DNA of 64,000 nt from Brenneria populi (GCF_036016195.1 NZ_JAYWTM010000025.1:1-64000); one strand, 5' to 3'; counted from the first letter of the stretch, positions 41,627 to 51,227 are shown. Made by a program: numbers and translations. The notes: a model not told the origin generated them from the sequence alone.

Positions 41627-41751
41627 AATTTTTCTGCCGTTGAAATTATCAAAAAGAATAAATAAGAAAAACGTTGTAACAGGCCGGGCGCATTATGCCA
41701 ACAGGCACAACGCGAAAACCCGCGAATAAATCGGGGATCAGACGGGGAGCA

Positions 41752-42126
41752 TCACGGTCGTGCGGTTAATGAACAGACCGGATCCAGAGATTGCAGGAGG
41801 GTTTCCAAACGGGTATGAAAGGCTTCTTTTGTGCTTTCCAACTTATCCATCACGGCCTTATCTTTAATTTTCTCTTCGCGCCAGTTACCGCTTTTATCAA
41901 ATAAACCAAAACGATAGTCGTAGACAAAGGTTTGCTCCTGCGCTTCGAGATCCAGCCACCAACCCCAGAATTCGCGTTTTTCCGGGGCGGGTTTGACATT
42001 GACGCAAACGGCCAGGCAATCGAAGAAAAAATGGTCGTACTCACACTGCGCTTCGCGTATATATGGCCCCAGAGAAGCAAAGTTTTTCATGAGTCTGCTT
42101 TTCGTATGTCCACTCGGTAGCATCAT
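41752..42126 (-). CDS. crl: Crl, sigma-S activating factor
   Basis: 124 aa, strongly collinear with E. coli Crl (LPSGHTKSRLMKNFASLGPYIREAQC, FFFDCLAVCVNVKPAPEKREFWGWW). Crl binds RpoS and favours its holoenzyme assembly, notably for curli genes. AAGGAG precedes ATGATG at 42126. In E. coli phoE lies between crl and proB; here proB is the direct neighbour, 125 bp away. Confidence 0.95.
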   Translation of the reverse strand: MMLPSGHTKSRLMKNFASLGPYIREAQCEYDHFFFDCLAVCVNVKPAPEKREFWGWWLDLEAQEQTFVYDYRFGLFDKSGNWREEKIKDKAVMDKLESTKEAFHTRLETLLQSLDPVCSLTARP

Positions 42127-42185
42127 TCGGCAATCTCCTTGGTTTGAACACCCTTTTTAGCAGAGTATGATAATTTATCAATCAA

Positions 42186-43436
42186 CTAAGCTAAATTTTG
42201 GCCTAACCAACGGGTGATTTGCTGTAACGCCTGATGGAAGTTCTGATAAACCGGCGAAAAATTAACCGGCAGCAGTTTTCCCTGCTGTGAGGAGTTGACG
42301 ATCAGCGCCGCCTCTTCTTTCGGACAGACCAGGTCGTTATCCCAATATCCGGCCAGCATCGGCGTCGGGCAACGCCGTCCCAGCAACCCTTGCGTTTTTA
42401 GCGAATAACGGCTCAGCTCGATTTTCAGCGCCTCGTCGGTAGAAAACGGCATCCCCAGACGGCTCGCCAGCACATCCATAAACATCCCCGGCACCTGCCG
42501 CTGGCGCTCCGCGTCGCACAACAGGTGATGCACCACCGGGCCAAGGCAGGCGACGCCGCGCAAACGCTGAGACTCCAGATACGCCAGACGCACGGCGATA
42601 TTGGCGCCGAAGCGGAAGCCAAACGCCCCGACGCGGCAATGATCCACCCACGGCACGTCCGGCAAAGCCCGCAAAACCTGCTGATGCAGGAAGCTGGAGT
42701 CCTGATGCAGTTTCCAGCGCGAGGAGAAGCCGACCGACGGCACATCAATGGTCAGCATCGCCATCCCGGCCGGCGCCATGTAATCGCGGAACAGGCGGTA
42801 GTAATCGCTTTGCAGCATTTCCAGGCTGCCGCACATCAGGATGGTCGGGAAAGGCGCCTCGCCTTCCGGCGGCAGATGCAGAAACCCGGTCAGCGAACCG
42901 CCGCCTTCGATCGGGAAGGTCAGCTCTTTCAACCCGTAGGGAAGATATTTCGCGGCCTCTTCATAAGCGCGGTTGGCCAGCGTCTGAGCCTGTTCGGCCA
43001 GCTCATCGCCCTTAATATGGGGATACGCCGCGATGCTATACAAATTCGCGGCGTTCAGCCAATAGCGGCCGTTCTGTTCGGCCTCGCCGTCGTCCGTCAC
43101 TCGCTGCTGCCAGCCGGCGCCCTGCTTAACCCATTCATAAATCCAGTTGCCGCTGCGGTAGCCGATAACCGTATCCAAAAATCGATCGGCGCTCCTTTCC
43201 GCCTTGCTGACGGCGATGCGCGCCAGCACATCTTCGATATCCCAGGGATCGACGCCGCGCCAGATCCACATCAGCCGGTTCAAGATGCGGTACCAGCTAC
43301 CGGTGTTCTCCCCCTCCAGCGCGGAGTGGATCCTTAACGCATCCCGGTCGCGGCACGCGCGTTTGACCAGCGTCGAGGTTTCAGGATGTTTAAAAGATGG
43401 CTTGAACAGGGTTTCGGACAGGTTAGCTTGCGCCAC
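42186..43436 (-). CDS. frsA: FrsA-family esterase
   Basis: 416 aa, close in length and sequence to E. coli FrsA (YafA), opening with ANLSETLFKPSFKHPETSTLVKR. The alpha/beta-hydrolase core holds GFRFGANIAVRLAYLES. FrsA binds unphosphorylated EIIA-Glc and has carboxylesterase activity; it affects the respiration/fermentation balance. It lies between gpt and crl, as in E. coli. Confidence 0.95.
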   Translation of the reverse strand: MAQANLSETLFKPSFKHPETSTLVKRACRDRDALRIHSALEGENTGSWYRILNRLMWIWRGVDPWDIEDVLARIAVSKAERSADRFLDTVIGYRSGNWIYEWVKQGAGWQQRVTDDGEAEQNGRYWLNAANLYSIAAYPHIKGDELAEQAQTLANRAYEEAAKYLPYGLKELTFPIEGGGSLTGFLHLPPEGEAPFPTILMCGSLEMLQSDYYRLFRDYMAPAGMAMLTIDVPSVGFSSRWKLHQDSSFLHQQVLRALPDVPWVDHCRVGAFGFRFGANIAVRLAYLESQRLRGVACLGPVVHHLLCDAERQRQVPGMFMDVLASRLGMPFSTDEALKIELSRYSLKTQGLLGRRCPTPMLAGYWDNDLVCPKEEAALIVNSSQQGKLLPVNFSPVYQNFHQALQQITRWLGQNLA

Positions 43437-43607
43437 AGTGGTCTCCCTTTATGTCAGCGACACTAAACTCAGCCCTGAGTGTAGCGAACTCATCCCGGTG
43501 AAGACAAACGGCAGCGCGCACAAATCGCGTCAAAGGCGCACAATCAGCCCGACGCGTTCATAAATGAGGGGGAATACGAGCCAAGAGGGAGGGCGCCGAT
43601 CGGCATC

Positions 43608-43630
43608 AACGCCCGGTATCGCCGGGCGTT
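43608..43630. terminator. Hairpin downstream of gpt
   Basis: AACGCCCGG (43608-43616) and CCGGGCGTT (43622-43630) form a perfect 9-bp stem with a 5-nt loop, 33 bp after the gpt stop. There is no clear T-run, so it may be a weak terminator or a 3'-stabilising hairpin. Confidence 0.45.
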
Positions 43631-43662
43631 GGGCAAACAGCAGATAAAACGACTGACGACTA

Positions 43663-44121
43663 TCAGCGGTCGGATAACGGCGGAACGAATACCACGCCCA
43701 TATCCCACGGCTGTTCGATCCAGGTATGCTGAGGGATATCGACGATATAGTCGTCAACCAGCGGTTTGCCGGCCGGTTTAGCGAAAATCGTGACGAAATG
43801 CGCTTTGGGATACATATCGCGGATCGCTTTCGCCGTTCCGCCGGTATCGACCAAATCGTCTACGACGATAAAGCCTTCGCCATCGCCCTCGGCGCGCTTG
43901 AGCACTTTCATTTCACGCTGGTTATCGTGGTCATAGCTAGAGATGCAAACCGTATCCACGTGACGGATACCCAGTTCGCGCGCCAGCAGCGCGCCGGGAA
44001 CCAGACCGCCGCGGCTAACGGCGATAATGCCTTTCCATTGTTCGGCAGGCAGTAAGCGCTGTGCCAGTTTGCGGGCATGAATTTGCAACATATCCCAGGT
44101 TACGACGTACTTTTCGCTCAT
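43663..44121 (-). CDS. gpt: Xanthine-guanine phosphoribosyltransferase
   Basis: 152 aa, nearly identical to E. coli Gpt. The PRPP-binding loop is FIVVDDLVDTGGTAKAI; SRGGLVPGALLARELG and DTVCISSYDHDNQ are conserved. It salvages guanine and xanthine into nucleotides at the inner membrane. Transcribed towards frsA and divergent from the rightward genes. Confidence 0.97.
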   Translation of the reverse strand: MSEKYVVTWDMLQIHARKLAQRLLPAEQWKGIIAVSRGGLVPGALLARELGIRHVDTVCISSYDHDNQREMKVLKRAEGDGEGFIVVDDLVDTGGTAKAIRDMYPKAHFVTIFAKPAGKPLVDDYIVDIPQHTWIEQPWDMGVVFVPPLSDR

Positions 44122-44357
44122 AAAATATATCCCAGCCGAATAGAAATGGCTTACGTTGAGTCTGAGGGGAAAAAAGGTTGCGCGGGATTATAGATATCCA
44201 ACGACATAAAAACCAGCGTTTCTCCGCGTTATCACCGCGTTTACTCCGCCTATGCGCAGTCTAAACAAAAATTTGGCGATAGCTAAGTACAAAAAGAGAT
44301 TGGACGCTTCCGGCGGAAAAATATATTAAAAGGAAAACGAACCCACCGGAGACAACC

Positions 44358-44735
44358 ATGAGCGAACTCTATGTTTTAGTCCAGGAGCAGCTTGGCGCGA
44401 TCGGCGCGGCGTTAGCCATTGGGCTGGCCGCATGGTTTTACGGCGAACTGGTTTATGACGGATTGACCGCCGGTTTCAAAACGCGGTGGAAAAACACGGA
44501 AACGCTGCGGGGGAAAGTCGTACGCCGCCGCCATCTTCCCGCGCAAAAAACGCTTACGCTGATTGATAATGTCTACAGCTATATTCCGGTACATACGCTG
44601 GAAAGCGAAAAATATATCCTGGATATCGAAGCCTGCGGCCGATGCTATCAGGTGGAAGCCAGCGAGGCTGAATTTCGCGCGTTGTCGGTGGGCGACAGGG
44701 TGACCATCCACCACCGCGGCGGTTTAATCATTTGA
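44358..44735 (+). CDS. Small inner-membrane protein of unknown function
   Basis: 125 aa. One N-terminal transmembrane helix (about 13-30) is followed by a soluble domain of about 85 aa with beta-strands (LRGKVVRRRHLPAQ, LTLIDNVYSYIPV, GDRVTIHHRGGLII), which looks like an SH3- or OB-like barrel. I do not recognise a named family. CGGAGA precedes the ATG. It sits between gpt and pepD, a spot without a gene of this kind in E. coli K-12. Confidence 0.75.
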   Translation: MSELYVLVQEQLGAIGAALAIGLAAWFYGELVYDGLTAGFKTRWKNTETLRGKVVRRRHLPAQKTLTLIDNVYSYIPVHTLESEKYILDIEACGRCYQVEASEAEFRALSVGDRVTIHHRGGLII

Positions 44736-44970
44736 CTCGGCTAAACGGCCGCGCTGCGCCCTATTATTTTCCTATCGTATGCCCGTCAGTCCCCCGTACG
44801 CAAAGGTTTGCCCCGCCGCTCCACGCGGGATAAACCGCCGGAATAAGGCGGATTCGTTTTTTAATGGCGGCCTCCCCCACCCTTAACGGAAAGTGATATT
44901 CTGTTTCCAGACGCCATAGTAACCCGGCGGATTTCAGGGGCTCGCCCGGCGGCGACCTGAAAGATGAATC

Positions 44971-45111
44971 TATACCCGTCATACTTCAAGTTGCTGGTGC
45001 GTTGGCTTGGTTACTCGCCCCATCCGTGGGGCGAGTAACATCTGACGTTGTCAACGGTCTGAAAAACGCTTTTGGCGTTTTTGTTCCGCAACGCGAATTA
45101 TTTAGGGTATA
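44971..45111. repeat. MITE-like intergenic element, 141 bp
   Basis: Terminal inverted repeats of 24 bp (44971-44994 and 45088-45111; 18 of 24 positions match) both begin TATACCC and end GTTGC. Inside is a perfect 13-bp stem, GTTACTCGCCCCA with its complement (45010-45039), and an AAAACGC...GCGTTTT arm. Its right half recurs at 53792-53840. The gap from 44736 to 44970 shows no gene. Confidence 0.7.
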
Positions 45112-45195
45112 TCGGCCCAGTAGCGATTAACTTTCAACCCGTAGCGCCTCCGCGCCAGACGCGAAGACAGGCCTGCCGAAAAGGAGACTTTAATA

Positions 45196-46656
45196 GTGTC
45201 TGAACTGTCTCAACTTGCCCCACAGCCGCTGTGGGATATTTTTGCCAAGATCTGTTCCATCCCTCACCCCTCTTACCATGAAGAAGCGCTTGCCGCGCAT
45301 ATCCTGTCGTGGGCAAAAGAGAAAGGCATTCATGCCGAGCGCGATCGGGTCGGCAATATTCTGCTGCGCAAAGCGGCGACGCCGGGCATGGAGAAGCGCA
45401 AGCCGGTCGTTTTGCAGGCGCATCTGGATATGGTGCCGCAGAAAAACAACGATACCGCGCATGATTTCACCAAAGATCCGATCCAGCCCTATATTGACGG
45501 CGAATGGGTAAAGGCGCGCGGCACCACGCTGGGCGCGGATAACGGCATCGGTATGGCTTCGGCGCTGGCGGTACTGTTCGATAACGGCGTGAAACACGGC
45601 CCGCTGGAAGTGTTGCTGACCATGACCGAGGAGTCCGGCATGGACGGCGCCTTCGGTCTGCAGCCCAACTGGCTACAGGGCGAAATTCTGATCAACACCG
45701 ATTCGGAAGAAGAAGGCGAAGTCTACATGGGCTGCGCGGGCGGCATCGACTTTATTACCCGGCTGCCGCTGGAGCGCGAAACGCTGCCCGCCGGTTATCA
45801 AACGCTGACCCTGACGCTCAAGGGGCTGAAAGGCGGCCACTCCGGCTGCGATATTCATCTGGGCTTGGGCAACGCCAATAAATTGCTGGCGCGCTTCCTG
45901 TTCGAACAGGCCGATAAGCTGGATATCCGTATCCTGAATCTGAACGGCGGCACGCTGCGCAACGCCATTCCGCGTGAAGCGTTCGCCACGCTGGCGCTAC
46001 CGGCGGCCGACGTCGAGCGCTTCAAAGCGCAAAGTCAGGAGTATCTGGCGCTGCTGAAAAACGAACTGTCCGCGGCGGAGAAAAATCTGACCCTGCTGGT
46101 CGAAACATCCGACAGCACAGCGCACCCCTTGACCAAAGCGGTCGGCGACCGGCTATTGGCCCTGCTGAACGCCATGCCGAACGGCGTCATCCGCATGAGC
46201 GACGTGGTGAAAGGCGTAGTGGAAACCTCGCTGAACATCGGCGTGGTGACGATGGATGAAAAACAGGCCGAAATCAACTGCCTGATTCGCTCGCTGATCG
46301 ACAGCGGCAAAGATGCCGTGGTCGGCGCGCTGACGGCGCTGGGGCAGTTGGCGGGCGCCGAAACCACGCCCAAAGGCGGCTATCCCGGCTGGCAGCCCGA
46401 TGCGGACTCCCAGATTATGCGGCTGGTGCGGGAAACCTATCAAAAGCTGTTTGACAAAACGCCGAGCATTATGGTCATCCACGCCGGTCTGGAGTGCGGG
46501 CTGTTCAAAGAACCTTACCCCAATATGGATATGGTCTCCATCGGACCGACCATCACCGGGCCCCACTCGCCGGACGAACGGGTGCATATCGCCAGCGTCG
46601 GCCAATACTGGCAGCTGCTGACCGCCCTGCTGAAGGCGATCCCCGAAAAATCCTGA
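45196..46656 (+). CDS. pepD: Aminoacyl-histidine dipeptidase (peptidase D)
   Basis: 486 aa from GTG 45196 after AAGGAGACTTT, collinear with E. coli PepD. M20-type zinc ligands appear in QAHLDMV, GADNGIGM, TEESGMDGA and NTDSEEEGE. It hydrolyses Xaa-His and other dipeptides in the cytosol. Convergent with dinB, with a hairpin between the stops. Confidence 0.97.
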   Translation: MSELSQLAPQPLWDIFAKICSIPHPSYHEEALAAHILSWAKEKGIHAERDRVGNILLRKAATPGMEKRKPVVLQAHLDMVPQKNNDTAHDFTKDPIQPYIDGEWVKARGTTLGADNGIGMASALAVLFDNGVKHGPLEVLLTMTEESGMDGAFGLQPNWLQGEILINTDSEEEGEVYMGCAGGIDFITRLPLERETLPAGYQTLTLTLKGLKGGHSGCDIHLGLGNANKLLARFLFEQADKLDIRILNLNGGTLRNAIPREAFATLALPAADVERFKAQSQEYLALLKNELSAAEKNLTLLVETSDSTAHPLTKAVGDRLLALLNAMPNGVIRMSDVVKGVVETSLNIGVVTMDEKQAEINCLIRSLIDSGKDAVVGALTALGQLAGAETTPKGGYPGWQPDADSQIMRLVRETYQKLFDKTPSIMVIHAGLECGLFKEPYPNMDMVSIGPTITGPHSPDERVHIASVGQYWQLLTALLKAIPEKS

Positions 46657-46665
46657 TCGCGCGAT

Positions 46666-46683
46666 GCGGCTTTTCGAAGCCGC
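46666..46683. terminator. Bidirectional terminator between pepD and dinB
   Basis: GCGGCTT (46666-46672), TTCG loop, AAGCCGC (46677-46683) form a perfect stem that fills the 27-bp gap between the two convergent stop codons. The UUCG tetraloop makes it especially stable. Confidence 0.75.
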
Positions 46684-47742
46684 CTATCCCCAATCGAGCA
46701 CCAACTGGCGCTCAATCTGCGGGTCGAGCAGCGCGACGTGCAATCCCACCAGCCGAACGCCGCGCTCGTCGCGCCTCTCCTCCCAGGTTTGCCGCGCCAG
46801 CGCGAGCAAATCCTGCTTATTCAATACCGGCCATACGTGTTCCTGAGTGGTTTGGCGAAAATCATCGAACTTCAGCTTTACCCCTTGCCGCGCAATATGC
46901 AGGTCGGGTTTGACGCGCTTTAAGCGTAATTCAAGTTCCTGATAGAGCTGTTCGATTAGGCTTTCACACTGATGCCAGTGGTGGATATCCTGCGCCAGCG
47001 TTTTCTCCACGCCGACCGATTTGCGTAACCGGTCTGGCGAAATAGGCCGCTCATCAATGCCGTGACAACGCTCCCACAGCACCCGGCCAAATTTACCGAA
47101 GCTCTTTAATAACTCGCTCAACGAGTGATTGCGCACATCGGCGCAGGTCAGCATGCCCTTCTCTTCCAGCCGCTTCGCCGTCACTTTGCCGACGCCGGGT
47201 ATCTTTGCCAACGGCAGCTGCAGCAAAAACGCGTCCACCTTATCCGGCGGGATAACATACTGACCGTTCGGTTTATTCAGCTCTGAAGCGACCTTGGCCA
47301 GAAATTTTATCGGGGCGACGCCCGCGGATGCGGTCAGGCGCAGTTCAGCGAAAATAACCCGACGGATCTCCTCCGCAATCAGCGTTGCGGAGCCGTTACA
47401 GAGAGTGCTGTCGGTGACGTCCAGATAGGCCTCATCAAGAGAAAGCGGTTCAATCAGCGGCGTGTAGCGCGCAAAAATCTCCCGGATCTGGCGGGAAGCC
47501 GCCTTATACACCTCCATCCGGCCGGAAAGCAGCGTCAGCCGCGGGCACAGACGCAGCGCCGTCGCCGTCGCCATCGCGCTGCGCACCCCATAGCGCCGGG
47601 CCGGATAATTGGCGGTGCTGATCACGCCCCGGCGATCGGCGCTGCCGCCTATCGCCAGCGGAATGTCGCGCAGGCGCGGATTATCACGCATCTCAATTGC
47701 CGCGTAGAAGCAATCCATATCGACATGAATGATTTTGCGCAT
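46684..47742 (-). CDS. dinB: DNA polymerase IV
   Basis: 352 aa from ATG 47742, directly after GGAGG; 30 upstream in-frame codons are not part of the family. MRKIIHVDMDCFYAAIEMRD carries the first catalytic Asp; SLDEAYLDVTD carries the Asp-Glu pair. The little-finger domain ends in QLVLDWG, close to the clamp-binding QLVLGL of E. coli. It performs error-prone translesion synthesis. A perfect LexA box lies 16 bp upstream. Confidence 0.97.
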   Translation of the reverse strand: MRKIIHVDMDCFYAAIEMRDNPRLRDIPLAIGGSADRRGVISTANYPARRYGVRSAMATATALRLCPRLTLLSGRMEVYKAASRQIREIFARYTPLIEPLSLDEAYLDVTDSTLCNGSATLIAEEIRRVIFAELRLTASAGVAPIKFLAKVASELNKPNGQYVIPPDKVDAFLLQLPLAKIPGVGKVTAKRLEEKGMLTCADVRNHSLSELLKSFGKFGRVLWERCHGIDERPISPDRLRKSVGVEKTLAQDIHHWHQCESLIEQLYQELELRLKRVKPDLHIARQGVKLKFDDFRQTTQEHVWPVLNKQDLLALARQTWEERRDERGVRLVGLHVALLDPQIERQLVLDWG

Positions 47743-47757
47743 ACCACCTCCGGGAGA

Positions 47758-47773
47758 CTGTATAAATATACAG
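47758..47773 (-). promoter_or_regulatory. LexA (SOS) box of dinB
   Basis: CTGTATAAATATACAG fits the LexA consensus CTGT-N8-ACAG exactly and lies 16 bp upstream of the dinB start, so it also supports the chosen start codon. Confidence 0.92.
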
Positions 47774-47938
47774 ATCAAGATTGCCATAAACAAGCTGGCG
47801 AACCAGGCGCCGGCTTTCCGCGGGCCGGCCATCCCCCAACGACGGAAAAGGGCGTTTCTCCTCCCGCAGGCGCTATTGCCGTGTTAACCTCTTCCGTAGC
47901 CATTTCAGGACAAAGCCGCCACAAAAAAGAGGGTCGTA

Positions 47939-48709
47939 ATGGAAAGTAAACAGAGTCACAGCGACAGCGTCGAACGCCAGTTTGGTTCACAGGCGCAAAA
48001 CTATCTGACCAGTTCGGTGCATGCCCAGGGCAAGGATCTGGAGCGGCTGTCAGCCTTATTGGCCGGCTTCCCTCACGCCAGCGTCATCGATCTGGGGTGC
48101 GGCGCCGGACACGCCAGCTTCGTTGCCGCACAGGCGGTGAAAGAGGTTGTGGCTTACGATCTCTCGTCACAAATGCTGGCAGTCGTCGCCGAGACGGCCG
48201 AACAGAAAGGCCTGGCCAATATCCGCACGCGGCAGGGCGTCGCTGAATCGCTGCCGTTTGCCGACGCCAGCGCCGATATCGTTATCAGCCGCTATTCCGC
48301 CCACCACTGGCACGACGTCGGACAGGCGCTGCGTGAAATCAGGCGCGTGCTGAAACCGGGCGGCCGGGTCGTCATGATGGATGTGGTATCGCCGGGCCAT
48401 CCGCTGCTGGATATCTATTTGCAGACGGCGGAAAAACTGCGCGACGCCTCGCACGTGCGCGACTACTCGCCCGGCGAATGGCTGAGCATGTTCACCGATG
48501 CGGGATTTATCGTGCGTAACGTCGCCAGCGACCGTCTGACGCTGGAGTTCAGCAGTTGGATCGCCCGCATGCGCACTCCCGACTATTTCGCCGTCGCGAT
48601 CCGCGAGCTGCAAAAAACCCTGGCCGCAGAAGTGGTTCAGCACTTTGCGGTACGGGATGACGGCTCTTTTACAACCGATATAATGATGTTTGAAGCGACA
48701 AAATCGTAA
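47939..48709 (+). CDS. SAM-dependent methyltransferase (YafE-like)
   Basis: 256 aa. Class I methyltransferase motifs: VIDLGCGAGHASF (motif I), VVAYDLSSQML (II), and SADIVISRYSAHHW followed by LREIRRVLKPGGRVVMMD. It matches the UbiE/YafE group; E. coli yafE lies in the same chromosomal neighbourhood. The substrate is unknown. Confidence 0.85.
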   Translation: MESKQSHSDSVERQFGSQAQNYLTSSVHAQGKDLERLSALLAGFPHASVIDLGCGAGHASFVAAQAVKEVVAYDLSSQMLAVVAETAEQKGLANIRTRQGVAESLPFADASADIVISRYSAHHWHDVGQALREIRRVLKPGGRVVMMDVVSPGHPLLDIYLQTAEKLRDASHVRDYSPGEWLSMFTDAGFIVRNVASDRLTLEFSSWIARMRTPDYFAVAIRELQKTLAAEVVQHFAVRDDGSFTTDIMMFEATKS

Positions 48710-48934
48710 TCATCGATTACTCGCCCGGTTTGCTGCAGCTGAATAAATAATGGACAGCGGAAATGACATCGCCTTAAATCCGCGGTTCATTAATTTATAA
48801 ATATATTTGTTTTTCTCTCTTGATTAAAATTAAGGCGGTGATAATGTGAAACCGTTTAATTTCGCCTCATGGCAAAGGAATACGGGACATTGAACCGTAT
48901 TACGTAGCACAGCCTTTATTCATCAGGATCCATA
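48710..48934. other. Intergenic region upstream of dpaA
   Basis: 225 bp without a gene. The central part is AT-rich (AATTTATAAATATATTTG near 48790) and probably carries the promoter of the next gene; an AGGATCC ribosome site lies before ATG 48935. Confidence 0.4.
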
Positions 48935-49657
48935 ATGCAAAAAATCGCGCTGTCATTTGCGATGCTGTTTTTTTTGCCATCCCTTACCGTTAGCTGCGCG
49001 GCCAGCGAACCTGCGCCGCTAGCAAAAGACCAGAAGCAACAGCTATTGGGCTCGCCGATCTATATTCAGATATTTAAGGAAGAGAGAGTATTAGAACTTT
49101 ACGCCAAGGTCGGGAATGAATATCGCCTATTGGAAAACTATCCAATTTGTAAATATTCGGGCGGGCTTGGGCCAAAACGCGTTGAGGGGGATTTGAAAAG
49201 CCCGGAGGGGTTCTATCAGATCGATCTCCGCCAGCTCAAGCCGGATAGCCATTATTATCGCGCGATAAACATCGGTTTTCCTAATGAGTATGATAAATCG
49301 CAAGGATATTCCGGCCGCTACCTGATGATCCACGGCGAATGTGTTTCCGTGGGCTGTTATGCCATGACCAATAATTATATTGACGAGATTTATCGTTATG
49401 CGGAACAGGCGTTGCTTAACGGGCAGTCGAAAATAGAGCTGGCGATCTATCCGTTCCGCATGACGGAAAAAAATATGCAGCGCCACCGTAATTCCGCCTA
49501 CTCCGCTTTCTGGCGTCAGTTACAGCCCGGCTACGCTTATTTCAACCAGCACTATCAGCCGCCGGCCATCACGGTGTTTAACGGACAGTACGTCGTTAGC
49601 CCACCGTTGGTGACCAGCGGTCCGGTATCAAATTACGCGTTCGCCGAAACGAAATAG
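48935..49657 (+). CDS. dpaA: DpaA (YafK/LdtF), YkuD-fold lipoprotein-peptidoglycan amidase
   Basis: 240 aa with a signal peptide (cleavage near VSCA-AS). The YkuD catalytic signature is HGECVSVGC, with H133 and C141. In E. coli, DpaA does not crosslink but cuts Braun's lipoprotein from peptidoglycan, in the periplasm. Its 3' end overlaps the 3' end of the convergent yafJ by 30 bp. Confidence 0.92.
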   Translation: MQKIALSFAMLFFLPSLTVSCAASEPAPLAKDQKQQLLGSPIYIQIFKEERVLELYAKVGNEYRLLENYPICKYSGGLGPKRVEGDLKSPEGFYQIDLRQLKPDSHYYRAINIGFPNEYDKSQGYSGRYLMIHGECVSVGCYAMTNNYIDEIYRYAEQALLNGQSKIELAIYPFRMTEKNMQRHRNSAYSAFWRQLQPGYAYFNQHYQPPAITVFNGQYVVSPPLVTSGPVSNYAFAETK

Positions 49658-50395
49658 AACAAATTCGCCTGGCATAATCTTATGCCAGGTTTCATTGCCG
49701 GTCAGCGGCTGCGTCGCCAGCACCGTCACCACATCGTCGGGCGTGGTCTGCTGCTGAAAATCAATTTCCACATCCTGATCCAGTAACGTCGCCTTGCCGA
49801 AAGGCGCGCGGCGGGTAATCCAGTAAAGGTTGCTGGAACAGTAGCCCATCACAAACTGCCCGTCGGACAGCAGCATATTGAACACCCCTTTCCCGCGCAG
49901 GAAATCCGCCTGTTCGGCAATATAGCGGAACACCGCGGGCCAGTTGCCCGGCGTGCGCGGATAGCGTTGCGACAGCTGGTATAACAGCCAGCAGAAGGCA
50001 AATTCGCTATCCGTCTGGCCGACCGGCCGAAACGTGCCGGTCTTTAACGAACGATACCCTTTTAACTGCCCGTTATGCGCAAACGTCCAGTTTCTGCCCC
50101 AGAGTTCGCGGGTAAAAGGATGGGTATTCTCCAGCGCCACGGATCCCCGATTCGCCTGACGAATATGCGATACCACGGCGCAAGACTTGATGGGATAATC
50201 CTGCACCAGCCGAGCTATCGGCGAGCTATAGCTTGGCAGAGGGTCCTTGAACGTCCGGCAGCCGTGCCCTTCATAAAACGTAATTCCCCAACCGTCCCGG
50301 TGCGGCCCCGTCAAGCCGCCACGCTGTACCAACCCGGTAAAACTGAAACAGATATCCGTCGGCACATTTGCGCTCATCCCAAGCAGTTCACACAT
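49628..50395 (-). CDS. yafJ: YafJ-like class II glutamine amidotransferase
   Basis: 255 aa from ATG 50395, so that Cys2 is the N-terminal nucleophile (MCELLGMSANVP), as required for an Ntn-type amidotransferase. VSHIRQANRG and RNWTFAHNGQL are the family substrate motifs. The acceptor is unknown. It lies 34 bp downstream of gmhA in the same order as in E. coli, and overlaps dpaA tail to tail. Confidence 0.92.
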   Translation of the reverse strand: MCELLGMSANVPTDICFSFTGLVQRGGLTGPHRDGWGITFYEGHGCRTFKDPLPSYSSPIARLVQDYPIKSCAVVSHIRQANRGSVALENTHPFTRELWGRNWTFAHNGQLKGYRSLKTGTFRPVGQTDSEFAFCWLLYQLSQRYPRTPGNWPAVFRYIAEQADFLRGKGVFNMLLSDGQFVMGYCSSNLYWITRRAPFGKATLLDQDVEIDFQQQTTPDDVVTVLATQPLTGNETWHKIMPGEFVLFRFGERVI

Positions 50396-50429
50396 GGTAA
50401 ATCTCTTAACCTCTCTTGCGCGCCTGGCG

Positions 50430-51014
50430 TTATCCTTTAGCGGCCATTTCTTTTTCAATCAGTTGGATAAGGATGTGTATCGCTTTGATATGAATTTCCT
50501 GAATACGGTCGGCGTAGCCGAAATGCGGCACGCGGATTTCCACATCCGCCGTGCCGGCCATTTTGCCGCCGTCTTTACCCGTCAGCGTAATGACCTTCAT
50601 TCCCTTCGCCTTCGCCGCGGCGATCGCCTTAATAATATTGCCGGAATTACCCGAGGTTGAAATCCCCAACAGCACGTCGCCTTCACGCCCCAGAGATTCG
50701 ACATAACGAGAGAAAACAAAGTCATAACCGAAGTCGTTGCTGACGCAGGAGAGATGGCTTGGGTCAGAGATGGCGATCGCCGGGTAGCCCGGACGGTTTT
50801 CCCGGTAGCGGCCGGTCAGCTCTTCGGCAAAATGCATCGCATCGCAGTGCGAGCCGCCATTACCGCAGGAAATCACTTTCCCGCCCGATTTAAACGCGTC
50901 GGCCAGCAATACCGCAGCATTTTGGATAGACTGAATATTCGCATCATCGCTTAAAAAAGCATCCAGCGTTGCCGCCGCCTCTTTCAGTTCACTACGGATT
51001 AAGTCTTGGTACAT
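50430..51014 (-). CDS. gmhA: Sedoheptulose-7-phosphate isomerase
   Basis: 194 aa, collinear with E. coli GmhA (LpcA). The SIS domain includes GNGGSHCDAMHFAEELTGRYRENRPG and GISTSGNSGNIIKAIAAA. It makes D-glycero-D-manno-heptose 7-phosphate, the first step of ADP-heptose synthesis for the LPS inner core. Divergent from fadE. Confidence 0.97.
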   Translation of the reverse strand: MYQDLIRSELKEAAATLDAFLSDDANIQSIQNAAVLLADAFKSGGKVISCGNGGSHCDAMHFAEELTGRYRENRPGYPAIAISDPSHLSCVSNDFGYDFVFSRYVESLGREGDVLLGISTSGNSGNIIKAIAAAKAKGMKVITLTGKDGGKMAGTADVEIRVPHFGYADRIQEIHIKAIHILIQLIEKEMAAKG

Positions 51015-51227
51015 GGAACCCTCTCAATTGTCCGGTGACATCATCATATTCTGTTATGCAGTGTAACGGATTGCCGAAACAGCGAGAAGCGCGCAATGTC
51101 ACGATCGCCAGGATCGCCGGCAACAATCGGAAAATACCGGGCAGCCGTCCAGACTGTGAGTCAGGTTGTAATTGCGATGTAAACAAATTGATAAAAACAG
51201 GCGCGTGAACTACAACAATCATAAGCC

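Noticed and set aside
44764..44982. 72-codon minus-strand frame between the small membrane protein and the repeat
   Set aside because: It runs into the repeat element and has no ribosome site or domain.
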